Of a stretch of 64,000 bases of DNA, positions 29,168-36,960 are shown one piece after another (position 1 is the first letter of the stretch; the number at the start of each line of letters is the position of its first letter). A model generated the notes under the pieces. That model had not been told where the DNA came from and ran no database searches. It saw nothing but the letters and a program-made list of their open reading frames with translations. The translations under genes and the position numbers were made by a program. Source of the DNA: Enterococcus faecium (lineage in GTDB: Bacteria; Bacillota; Bacilli; Lactobacillales; Enterococcaceae); the NCBI RefSeq assembly GCF_029023785.1, contig NZ_CP118955.1:1-64000 (forward strand), written 5' to 3'.

Positions 29168-30015
29168 GAAGAAGGAAACTTAATTAAAAAAATAGCCGAA
29201 AAACGTTTTTCGGCTATTTTCAATAATCGGTTTTTGTGTAAGGTTTCCGAAAGAACTGCTGTTGATTTTCCATTTTTAACATATGATAAATTGGTAGAAT
29301 CTTTCTTTTCAAATTGATACCATTCCCTAATTCCAGTTATATAGTTAACTACAGAACCACAAAGCACGTACGTTTATAAAAGTATTATCTGTAGTTATTT
29401 TTCAATTCCCTTTCAACCTCTTATTTTGACCAGTAGTATTGATCACTTTACCTTTTAACACCTTTGTTCGTTTTTGAAACATTTTTAGTCAAGAATGGAA
29501 ACGTAACTACATAATCAAAGGTTTTGCGAAATATTTCATGAAATATTTCATGTAGAAGCGAGCAATACGGTTGCAAATAACCATTATCGTTTAATAAGCA
29601 GTTACGAAAGCTCCCAATATCTCTAACGTTCAGCTCACTCCATTTCTTTTCTTCAAAAAAATCAGTGATTCGTATCTCTTTCTATTTGTCGAAAAAGTTA
29701 ACTTTAAAAAGTAACGCCGAAAAAATATGCAAAAAAATAAAAAAGCAGTTACTATTGCTAGAATAACATCAAGGAATAATAAGTTTTGGTTTTCAGATAA
29801 TAGTCGATAAGTTGTGTATTGGAATTTTAGATACAGTAATAAAGTATTTTTCATGAAATTTTGTGAGAATCACTATTACAAGTATCTTTAATAAAATTAA
29901 TGGTTAAGGAGGAACTTAAAGTAGAATGTAAATGAATAGTTGTAGTCAGTCGATTGTGATACTAGACTCAAAGTTGCAGGAATAAGTTTTTCAATTTGTG
30001 ATTGGAAGATAAAAA
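29168..30015. other. 848-bp AT-rich spacer, probably decayed sequence
   Basis: After a terminator (29189-29220) there is a minus-strand stretch (about 29237-29367) that reads VVNYITGIREWYQFEKKDS in one frame but has no proper gene around it. A tandem pair of palindromes GAAATATTTC lies at about 29526-29550. A strong site AAGGAGGA near 29908 has no start codon at the right distance. I see no intact gene. Confidence 0.6.
29189..29220 (+). terminator. Terminator after the 38-aa gene
   Basis: AAAATAGCCGAAAAACG pairs with CGTTTTTCGGCTATTTT. Confidence 0.8.
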
Positions 30016-30757
30016 ATGAAAAAGAAGGGCTTTTTTTTATACTTTGTTGATTGTAGTGTTTATTTTCCCTCTGTTTAGCCAAGTAACATTTTCTATGACT
30101 CAACCAGTTTCAAGTGAGGAACATGATAACCTTTTTCGTGCTACAGAAGAGTTTAAGAAATATCAGGAAAATATTGTTCCGGAGACTCCATTAGCTAGTG
30201 AGCCAATTACTGATATTGATGGAAACCAAATAGGATGGTATATACAGTACGAAGTTATGGTGGTAAATAATGACTCAATAGTAAAAAATACAGTAGGCTT
30301 AGAGCTAACACCGATTGAAAAGGTGAGTTCATTGTTAACGTATATTTATACTGATGAAAGTGACGAGACTGAGATCATTTTAACGGATTACTCAAAAATT
30401 GCTACTGATAAAAAGTATATATTGTGGATGTAGACACTAGTGAAATACTTTATGATATAGAAATTGATGAAAATTTACTAGATGTAGCACAAGAAATCGA
30501 TCATCAAAAGCAGGAAGCTATTCGATATGCTGGTAGAAAAGGGAAAAGAAAATATTTATTACGTGAATGTAGCAAAAGTTAGAGAAGATGAAAATGAGTG
30601 GAAAGAATTCAAGAGTCGCTACTCAATTAACTCGACTCCGACATTTACAGTTTACAGAGAAGGATCGATAGAAAAAACTGTTTTTTGGACTAAAGAAAGT
30701 GGAATGTCTTTAGCTGAAGTAGAAGAGTTTTTGGATTATGTTAGTATGCAACAGTAA
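30016..30757 (+). pseudogene. Broken secreted protein with thioredoxin-like C-terminal part
   Basis: The ATG at 30016 (GGAAG upstream) opens MKKKGFF, but a run of eight T (30031-30038) shifts the frame. With seven T the protein would continue YTLLIVVFIFPLFSQVTFS, a clear signal peptide, into a frame open to 30433. A second shift near 30419 (TATATA) leads to VDVDTSEILYDIEIDENLLD, and a third near 30527 to MLVEKGKENIYYVNVAKV and STPTFTVYREGSIEK, which resembles the C-terminal half of a thioredoxin fold. No CxxC is visible. The piecewise continuity suggests one decayed gene; two fused remnants are also possible. Confidence 0.6.
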
Positions 30758-30770
30758 GGGAGTTCTTATT

Positions 30771-30977
30771 ATGAAAAATTTTGACACATATTATGTTATT
30801 GTTTTTTCGATATCTTTGCTGTTAATATTACTAACTTTAATGCAGTATAAAGAGTATCCAGAGTATTTTATTTTAACTTTTGTATATTTAGTAAGTAGCT
30901 ACACACTTCTATATAAATTCAGAAGTTCTTCTAGAGTTTCTAAAGTTTGTTTCTTAATTAGCTTATTGATTCTATAA
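30771..30977 (+). CDS. Small membrane protein (68 aa), unknown role
   Basis: ATG 30771 is preceded by AAGGGAG about 9 nt upstream. The protein starts MKNFDTYYVIVFSISLLLIL and has three hydrophobic stretches (about 7-22, 31-45 and 54-68) with a basic loop KFRSSSRVSK. It ends at a long AT-rich hairpin. It follows the broken secreted-protein gene by 13 bp and may have been in its operon. No family recognised. Confidence 0.5.
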   Translation: MKNFDTYYVIVFSISLLLILLTLMQYKEYPEYFILTFVYLVSSYTLLYKFRSSSRVSKVCFLISLLIL

Positions 30978-31017
30978 TATTTTTGATTTATATAGGAAAT
31001 TAAAAATATTATAGAAT
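30967..31017 (+). terminator. Long AT-rich inverted repeat after the 68-aa gene
   Basis: GATTCTATAATATTTTT pairs with AAAAATATTATAGAATC around an 18-nt loop. It could be a terminator, but it also marks the left edge of the truncated frame that follows. Confidence 0.5.
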
Positions 31018-31603
31018 CAACACTCAGAGAACGGGTTGGTTTTTAATAGATTTAATAAGTACTGATAATGAAATTTCTCCTGGTTGGGAAAACGAAGTTG
31101 GTTACCCTGTAGAAGAATTTTTTCAAGATTACTTTGCGGAGTATGCCGATAGGATAATGAGAGATTACGTAACAGATAAAACTCAAGAAGTCATCAATCA
31201 ATCCCAGTCATTAAATGAATTATCTGATAAGGCGAAAGAAGAAGCAGTTGCCATTATTTCTTCAGGGATTAGTGACTATATTGATATGAGTGGTGAAATC
31301 AATTATGGCGATAAAGACAAAATTGTACGCATGATAAAAGCTTTTATCAAAACTTTTGATGTGAAGGCAGATCTTAAGTTTAATGATACTTACCTAGTAG
31401 GAAAATTAATTAATATCCTTGGGACAGAGAAAGATACGGAAACGTTTATTTCCTCTTTGTCTATGTTGTTTACAGATAAGCATTTTTCAACTCAGCTTGG
31501 TGGAGAGGAACTAGTGGAAATCTTTTAACCATTACGCCCAGCATTAATAAAAGTATATCAAAAAAGTACTCCTGATGATTTTTAAGATTGGTTTGAGAAA
31601 TAA
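31004..31603 (+). pseudogene. 5'-truncated pseudogene of unknown family
   Basis: The frame is open from 31004 but has no ATG, GTG or TTG until ATG 31157, although the residues before it (GWFLIDLISTDNEISPGWEN) look like real protein. It continues to TAA 31526, then reads on in the same frame as PLRPALIKVYQKSTPDDF, TAA, DWFEK, TAA. The coding character on both sides of two in-frame stops suggests a decayed 3' part of a larger gene. From 31157 a 123-aa product could still be made. I do not recognise the family. Confidence 0.5.
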
Positions 31604-31677
31604 TGTGAAAACACTATTTTTAATGTTAATTATAGATAGAGATGAACGCGTCATATGGTTAAAAGAATGAAAAAGTC

Positions 31678-31723
31678 AAAGATACACTGCTATATTTCAC
31701 TAAGGATATAGCAGTGTATCTTT
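31678..31723. terminator. Strong hairpin between the pseudogene and the HAD gene
   Basis: AAAGATACACTGCTATAT pairs perfectly over 18 bp with ATATAGCAGTGTATCTTT. It could end transcription from either side, including the minus-strand HAD gene. Confidence 0.75.
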
Positions 31724-31801
31724 CATGTCGTTTCACTGGCAGTTTTTTATAAAAGGAGGTGTGCATTTCAGTTGCTTTTCTTTGGTAGTTAGTTGAATCG
31801 T

Positions 31802-32494
31802 TTAAGAATTAACGGATGTGGCAGACAGGTGCTCTGTCCAAAAACCAGTAAAATCTTTGATGGTTCCATCTTTATTTAGCTGTGCCTGTTCAAATACTGT
31901 TTTGTTTTTACCGAATGGATCAATTGCAATAATTGTTCCGATCCCCGCACGTTTGGCAGCAAGTAATCCTGAGTAAGCATCTTCGATAACAAGACAATCA
32001 GCCGGAGCTAAGCTCAGTTTGTCTGCCGCTTTAAGAAAAATATCCGGTTGCGGTTTCCCAGGGAAAGAGCCGTCGTCATAGACAATCTTGTCCCAGTCAA
32101 ACCAGCGGGCTAAATCGAAAATATCAAAATAAAAAGCAACATTCTCTTTGACAGTAGCCGTGGCAATCGTTAATGGAATCTGTTGGTCAGTCAGCTGGTC
32201 AAGAGTCGCTTCAAGCCCTTTTGTCAACTGAAGCTCGTTTTCATTTTGCAAGCAAAGCATACGATAATAGCTTTCTTTTTCTTCTGACAATACGGCGATC
32301 TCAGAGGCGGTCAAATGCTCTGAAATGAAATGTTTCAAAATCTCCGTATTCGTCCGACCATGAATATTTTTTAAAATATCCTCGTCTGATAAACCATCTT
32401 TTGTATGATCATGTATCATATGCAGCCAAGCAGCTTCATGCAGATGAGAGTCCAAAAACATTGTTCCGTTGAAATCAAATATAATCCCTTTCAT
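31802..32494 (-). CDS. HAD-family phosphatase (beta-phosphoglucomutase-like)
   Basis: A 230-aa HAD hydrolase with cap domain. Motif I is IIFDFNGTMF, so the second acidic residue of the usual DxD is Asn; motif II lies in LTIATAT, the lysine in GKPQPDIF, and motif IV in LVIEDAYSGLLAAKRAG. This Asn variant occurs in some family members, but it removes the usual general acid, so a phosphatase or mutase activity is uncertain. The start lies 2 nt after the upstream DeoR gene's stop, with AGGAG inside that gene, so the two are coupled. Position suggests a sugar-phosphate substrate from the neighbouring galactan locus. Confidence 0.82.
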   Translation of the reverse strand: MKGIIFDFNGTMFLDSHLHEAAWLHMIHDHTKDGLSDEDILKNIHGRTNTEILKHFISEHLTASEIAVLSEEKESYYRMLCLQNENELQLTKGLEATLDQLTDQQIPLTIATATVKENVAFYFDIFDLARWFDWDKIVYDDGSFPGKPQPDIFLKAADKLSLAPADCLVIEDAYSGLLAAKRAGIGTIIAIDPFGKNKTVFEQAQLNKDGTIKDFTGFWTEHLSATSVNS

Positions 32495-32496
32495 AG

Positions 32497-33291
32497 TTAC
32501 GCTCCTATAGTGGTATTTTCGGTTGAATCAGCAATTTGCAGATCGACATATTGTGCATAGTGCTCTTGAACCTCCCGCGAGATCTGGCGATCCGTAATGA
32601 GCAGATCGAAATCATGCAAATTATAAAACACATAAAAATCATCTCGATTGAATTTTTTATTATCAACGAGTAGATATTTCTTACGGGAATTATTTAGAGC
32701 GATCTGCTGTGCTTCTCCTTCTTCGGTACTGTAAGTAGAGATCGCTTCGTTGTGAACGCCATTTGAACTGATAAATGCTTTTGTAAACTTTAGTCTTCTT
32801 AAATTGTCGTTGGTGATCGGTCCGACAAATGCGCCGGTATTTTTCCGGAAATCACCGCCAATCAGTAGAATTTCTGGTCCATCTGCTTGAGCAAGAATAT
32901 CAAAAACTGGATAATTATTTGTAATGATCCGAATTTTCTTGTTCAGTAAATGCGTCGCCAATAGTTCGATTGTTGTACCTGGTCCTAAGAAAATCGTTTC
33001 TCCCTCGTGAATCAAGGAGGCTGCTGTGGCAGCAATTTCTTTTTTTTCTTGAATCTGCAGAGTGGCTTTTTCAGTGTGAGAAAGTTCTTGATCTAAAGTG
33101 TAGGAAAGACTTTGAGCCCCTCCATGGACACGCAGCAGCTTGCCCGATTTTTCTAATTCATCTAAATCTCTGCGAACGGTCATATCAGAAACATCTAATT
33201 GATTGATGATTTCATTAACGGTAAGGATTCCTTTTTTATTGACCATTTCTACGATAGTAAGCAATCTTTCTTTTTTCAACATTGTCTTCAC
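32497..33291 (-). CDS. DeoR/GlpR family sugar-responsive regulator
   Basis: DeoR regulators are usually repressors released by a phosphorylated sugar. The 264-aa protein has an N-terminal winged HTH (VNEIINQLDVSDMTVRRDLDELEKSGKLLRVHGGA) and a C-terminal sensor domain with LGPGTTIELLATHL and the conserved ITNNYPVFDIL, GGDFRKNTGAFVG. It diverges from the phospho-beta-galactosidase operon, so it is the likely regulator of both directions. The effector may be a galactose phosphate or tagatose phosphate, by analogy with LacR; this is inference. Confidence 0.9.
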   Translation of the reverse strand: MKTMLKKERLLTIVEMVNKKGILTVNEIINQLDVSDMTVRRDLDELEKSGKLLRVHGGAQSLSYTLDQELSHTEKATLQIQEKKEIAATAASLIHEGETIFLGPGTTIELLATHLLNKKIRIITNNYPVFDILAQADGPEILLIGGDFRKNTGAFVGPITNDNLRRLKFTKAFISSNGVHNEAISTYSTEEGEAQQIALNNSRKKYLLVDNKKFNRDDFYVFYNLHDFDLLITDRQISREVQEHYAQYVDLQIADSTENTTIGA

Positions 33292-33437
33292 CTCTAATTT
33301 AAGGATAATCTATCATATAAACGGACAACAGTCAATCTAATTCGAACAAAAGTAAACATTTAGGGTGGTTTTTATGTTTGTTACAATAGATTTTATTGCT
33401 GTTTTCTGGTTTTTATGATTATTTGTGTTTGTTTTTG

Positions 33438-33466
33438 TTGACAAATATTTTGGATGCGTTTACAAT
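33438..33466 (+). promoter_or_regulatory. Promoter of the galactan/PTS operon
   Basis: Consensus -35 TTGACA (33438-33443) and -10 TACAAT (33461-33466) with a 17-bp spacer, 53 bp before the lacG-like start. A TGTTTGTTTT sequence at 33426-33435 resembles boxes bound by DeoR-type regulators in Gram-positives. Confidence 0.85.
33451..33464 (+). promoter_or_regulatory. cre-like catabolite repression site
   Basis: TGGATGCGTTTACA matches the CcpA consensus TGWAANCGNTNWCA at 12 of 14 positions counting the degenerate ones. It overlaps the -10 region, so bound CcpA would block transcription when glucose is present. Confidence 0.55.
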
Positions 33467-33468
33467 GC

Positions 33469-33496
33469 AATCAGTTAGAAAGAGCGAAAACTGATT
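33469..33496 (+). promoter_or_regulatory. Candidate operator (inverted repeat) downstream of the promoter
   Basis: AATCAGTT (33469-33476) and AACTGATT (33489-33496) form a perfect 8-bp inverted repeat just past the -10, in the transcribed leader. It could be the operator of the divergent DeoR protein or an mRNA hairpin. Confidence 0.5.
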
Positions 33497-33518
33497 ATAG
33501 ATTTGAGGAGAGATGTAC

Positions 33519-34919
33519 ATGCTTAAATTACCAGAAGATTTTATTTTTGGCGGAGCCACAGCAGCCTATCAGGTTGAAGGAGCCACTAAGGAAGGTGGCA
33601 AAGGCGCTGTTGCTTGGGATGACTTTTTAGAGGAACAAGGGCGATTCAGTCCCGATCCGGCAAGTGATTTTTATCATCAATATGCAAAGGACATTGAATT
33701 GTGTGAACGTTTTGGTGTAAATGGTCTAAGATTATCCATTGCTTGGAGCCGCATTTTTCCTGATGGAGCTGGGAAACCAAATCCAGAAGGAATCGCTTTT
33801 TATCATCGTGTGTTCGAAGAATGTAAGAAAAGAAACGTAACGCCGTTTGTGACGTTGCATCATTTTGATACCCCTAAACGTTTGTTTGACCATGGAGATT
33901 TTTTGAATCGAGAAACAATAGAAGCATTTGTTTCCTATGCCATTTTTTGTTTTCATGAATTCAAAGAAGTCAAGGTGTGGAGTACCTTTAATGAAATCTA
34001 TCCAGTTGCAACCAATCAATATTTGTTAGGTGTTTTCCCACCAGGAATCAAATATGATTTTACAAAGATCGTCGCCTGTCTTCATAATATGATGGTTGCT
34101 CATGCCCGTGTAGTGAACTATTTCAAAGAAAACGAACTTCCGGGTGAAATTGGTGTAGTTCACTCATTAGAGACGAAATATGCGGCAACAGACGCGCCGG
34201 AAGATAAGCATGCTGCCTTTTTAGACGATGCATTGTCGATCCGTTTCTTATTAGATGCTACCTATTTAGGCTATTATTCAACTGAAACCTTGACTGCTCT
34301 TGATGAGATATGTGAAGCAAATCAGGCCAGCTATCATTTTCCTGAAGAAGATTTCGTTGAATTGAAAAAAGCATCCACGCGTAATGACTACTTAGGGATC
34401 AATCACTACCAATGCCATTTTGTCAAAGCTTACGATGGAGAAAATGCAATCCATCATAACGGTACGGGTGAAAAAGGGACCTCTGTTTATAAAGTGAAGG
34501 GAATCGGAGAACGTATTTATAAAGAAGGAATTCCTCGAACTGATTGGGACTGGCTGATTTATCCAGAAGGTCTATATGACTTGTTGCTGCGAATTAAAAG
34601 CGATTACCCACATTACAACAAAATCTATATCACTGAGAACGGGATGGGGTATAAAGATCAGTTTGAAGATGGCATTATTATGGATCAGCCGAGAATCGAC
34701 TATTTGAGAGTCTATTTGGAATCCTTAAGCAAGGCGATAACAGCCGGGGTAAATGTGAAGGGGTATTTTTTGTGGTCGCTTATGGATCTTTTCTCATGGA
34801 CAAATGGGTATAACAAAAGGTATGGCTTGTTTTATGTTGATTTTGAAACCCAGAAGCGTTACCCAAAAGAATCAGCTTACTGGTACAAGTTGGTCAGTGA
34901 AACCAAAACGATTATTTAA
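33519..34919 (+). CDS. lacG: 6-phospho-beta-galactosidase (GH1)
   Basis: This cytoplasmic GH1 enzyme hydrolyses 6-phospho-beta-galactosides delivered by a lactose-type PTS. The 466-aa protein is very like LacG of lactococci and streptococci ([56 protein letters not shown]). The acid/base Glu159 is in TFNEI and the nucleophile Glu373 in ITENGMG. ATG 33519 is chosen with GAGGAG 8 nt upstream; an ATG at 33513 is too close. It leads an operon with PTS IIA, IIBC and a secreted galactanase, so the natural substrate may be phosphorylated galactobiose rather than lactose. Confidence 0.9.
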   Translation: MLKLPEDFIFGGATAAYQVEGATKEGGKGAVAWDDFLEEQGRFSPDPASDFYHQYAKDIELCERFGVNGLRLSIAWSRIFPDGAGKPNPEGIAFYHRVFEECKKRNVTPFVTLHHFDTPKRLFDHGDFLNRETIEAFVSYAIFCFHEFKEVKVWSTFNEIYPVATNQYLLGVFPPGIKYDFTKIVACLHNMMVAHARVVNYFKENELPGEIGVVHSLETKYAATDAPEDKHAAFLDDALSIRFLLDATYLGYYSTETLTALDEICEANQASYHFPEEDFVELKKASTRNDYLGINHYQCHFVKAYDGENAIHHNGTGEKGTSVYKVKGIGERIYKEGIPRTDWDWLIYPEGLYDLLLRIKSDYPHYNKIYITENGMGYKDQFEDGIIMDQPRIDYLRVYLESLSKAITAGVNVKGYFLWSLMDLFSWTNGYNKRYGLFYVDFETQKRYPKESAYWYKLVSETKTII

Positions 34920-34943
34920 TAAGTGATAATGGAGGAAGAAAAG

Positions 34944-35261
34944 ATGAATAAAGAGGAATTACAAATGCTTGGTTTTGAGATCGTTGCATATTCAGGCGAC
35001 GCTCGCAGTACATTATTGAAATTATTGAAAGAAGTAAGACAAGGAAACTTTGAACATGTTGATTCGGCGTTGAAAGAAGCCGACGAAAATTTAACCCTTG
35101 CACATAATTCGCAAACAAAAATTTTAGCGGAAGAAGCATCTGGGAAAGAGATGGAGATGGGATTCATTTTTATCCATGGGCAGGATCATTTAATGACCAC
35201 TTTATTGCTGAGAGATCTGATTCAAGACTTTATTGTACTGTACAGACAGAATCAAGGATAG
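34944..35261 (+). CDS. lacF: PTS lactose-type EIIA component
   Basis: EIIA passes phosphate from HPr to EIIB. The 105-aa protein aligns with LacF: LGFEIVAYSGDARSTLL and FIFIHGQDHLMTT, with the phosphorylated His78 and the neighbouring His82 at the same numbers as in S. aureus LacF. ATG 34944 has GGAGG 8-10 nt upstream; the frame from 34923 lacks one. It lies between the phospho-beta-galactosidase and EIIBC genes. Confidence 0.9.
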   Translation: MNKEELQMLGFEIVAYSGDARSTLLKLLKEVRQGNFEHVDSALKEADENLTLAHNSQTKILAEEASGKEMEMGFIFIHGQDHLMTTLLLRDLIQDFIVLYRQNQG

Positions 35262-35273
35262 GAGAAGAACGCT

Positions 35274-36947
35274 ATGGATGGAATCATTAAACAAATCGAA
35301 AAAGGGAAACCATTTTTTGAAAAAATCTCACGTAATAGTTATTTAGGAGCCGTTCGTGACGGATTTTTAACAGCGATGCCAGCTATTTTATTTTCAAGCA
35401 TTTTCATTTTGATTGCTGCGGTTCCTGAGATTTTTGGTTACCAATGGCCTGAATCTGTCTCCACATGGCTATGGAAAGTCTATAATTATTCGATGGGTGT
35501 TGTAGGGTTACTCGTTTCAGCAACCACTGCTCGCTGCTTGGCTGATTCGATGAATCGTCGCTTACCGAAAAACAAAGTAATCAACACCACCTCTGTGATG
35601 CTGGCCTCTGTGGTAAGTTTCCTGTTGTTAAGCGTCTCTCCGATTGAAGGTGGATTTTCAACGGAATATATGGGGACAAAGGGACTACTGGCTTCCTTTG
35701 TCGCTGCATTTTTAACAGTTAATTTATATAAGTTTTGTGTGCTGAAAGATATTACCATTAAAATGCCTAAAGAAGTTCCTGGAACGATTTCGCAAACCTT
35801 CCGAGATATTTTTCCTTTCTCTTTTTCAGTATTTGCGGCCGTTTTAATTGATTTAGGCATTCGACAAATCTTCCAAATCTCATTTGCAGAAGCAATCATT
35901 ACGGTGCTGCAGCCGCTATTTACAGCAGCTGACGGGTACTTAGGAATCGCTATTATCTGGGGAGCGATGGCGCTGTTTTGGTTTGTCGGTGTTCATGGAC
36001 CGTCGATCGTGGAGCCGGCAATTGCGGCAATTATCTATGCCAATGTGGAAACCAATCTGCAATTGTTCAATTCCGGTGAACAAGCTTCTAAAGTACTGAC
36101 GGTGGGTTTAGGGAATTTTGTAGGAACTATGGGAGGAACTGGGGCAACATTGGTTGTTCCTTTTATCTTCCTACTCTTTGCTAAGTCTAAGCAGTTGAAG
36201 GCAGTTGGGAAAGCTTCCTTTATTCCAGTAAGTTTCGCTGTCAACGAACCATTGCTATTTGCGGCACCCATGATTTTGAACCCTTATTTTTTTATTCCAT
36301 TTTTGTTAACACCTGTTGTAAACGTTTGCCTGTTCAAGTTTTTTGTCGATGTATTGGGCATGAACAGCTTTATGTACGTTTTGCCTTGGGCAACTCCAGC
36401 ACCGATCGGTTTGGTTCTAGGAACGGGCATGGGTATCTTAGCTTTTGTTCTAGCAGCGGTTCTAATCGTCGTTGACTTCCTGATCTATCTACCATTTTGC
36501 AAAGCATACGATGCTGTCTTAGTAGAGAAAGAAGCACAAAAAGCAGAGGTGATCGCAACCGAGGAAGGTGCTTCTGCCGATGTACGTGAGGAAGTACCTG
36601 TGGCAGCGAGTCAAGTTATCAGCGATGCAAATAAAGAAATCAATGTGTTGGTACTTTGTGCTGGCGCAGGGACAAGTACGATGTTAGCTAATGCTTTAAA
36701 AAAAGGTGCATCTGAATCGAAAGCACCGATCAGTGCAATGGCGGGTGCTTATGGTTCTCATTACGAAATGCTGCAGGATTTTGATATGGTGGTCTTAGCA
36801 CCGCAAGTCAATTCTTACTATGATGATATCAAAGAAGACACCGATCGCTTAGGAATCAAGCTGGTTGCGACAAAAGGAGCAGAATATATCGGATTAACGA
36901 GAGATCCTGAAAAAGCTGTTCAGTTTATTCTGAACCAATTTCAATAA
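35274..36947 (+). CDS. lacE: PTS lactose/galactoside-type EIICB component
   Basis: The 557-aa protein imports and phosphorylates a beta-galactoside. The N-terminal EIIC domain (to about residue 410) has some ten membrane helices and the conserved HGPSIVEPA loop and SFAVNEPLLFAAPM. A flexible acidic/Ala-rich linker precedes the EIIB domain, whose phospho-cysteine is Cys462 in VLVLCAGAGTST. The start follows AGGAGAAGAACGC, 12 bp after lacF. The substrate is inferred from neighbours to be galacto-oligosaccharides or galactobiose. Confidence 0.92.
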   Translation: MDGIIKQIEKGKPFFEKISRNSYLGAVRDGFLTAMPAILFSSIFILIAAVPEIFGYQWPESVSTWLWKVYNYSMGVVGLLVSATTARCLADSMNRRLPKNKVINTTSVMLASVVSFLLLSVSPIEGGFSTEYMGTKGLLASFVAAFLTVNLYKFCVLKDITIKMPKEVPGTISQTFRDIFPFSFSVFAAVLIDLGIRQIFQISFAEAIITVLQPLFTAADGYLGIAIIWGAMALFWFVGVHGPSIVEPAIAAIIYANVETNLQLFNSGEQASKVLTVGLGNFVGTMGGTGATLVVPFIFLLFAKSKQLKAVGKASFIPVSFAVNEPLLFAAPMILNPYFFIPFLLTPVVNVCLFKFFVDVLGMNSFMYVLPWATPAPIGLVLGTGMGILAFVLAAVLIVVDFLIYLPFCKAYDAVLVEKEAQKAEVIATEEGASADVREEVPVAASQVISDANKEINVLVLCAGAGTSTMLANALKKGASESKAPISAMAGAYGSHYEMLQDFDMVVLAPQVNSYYDDIKEDTDRLGIKLVATKGAEYIGLTRDPEKAVQFILNQFQ

Positions 36948-36960
36948 AGGAGGAGCCATA

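Noticed and set aside
29026-29367. 113-aa minus-strand frame
   Set aside because: It overlaps the 38-aa basic gene in antisense and the terminator hairpin; only a part looks protein-like and there is no ribosome-binding site. Treated as decayed sequence.
29526-29550. Tandem palindromes GAAATATTTC as a regulatory site
   Set aside because: Only two AT-rich copies in a decayed spacer with no adjacent promoter; likely chance.
29630-29854. 74-aa minus-strand hydrophobic frame
   Set aside because: No ribosome-binding site ahead of the ATG and surrounded by decayed sequence; hydrophobicity is expected from T-rich DNA.
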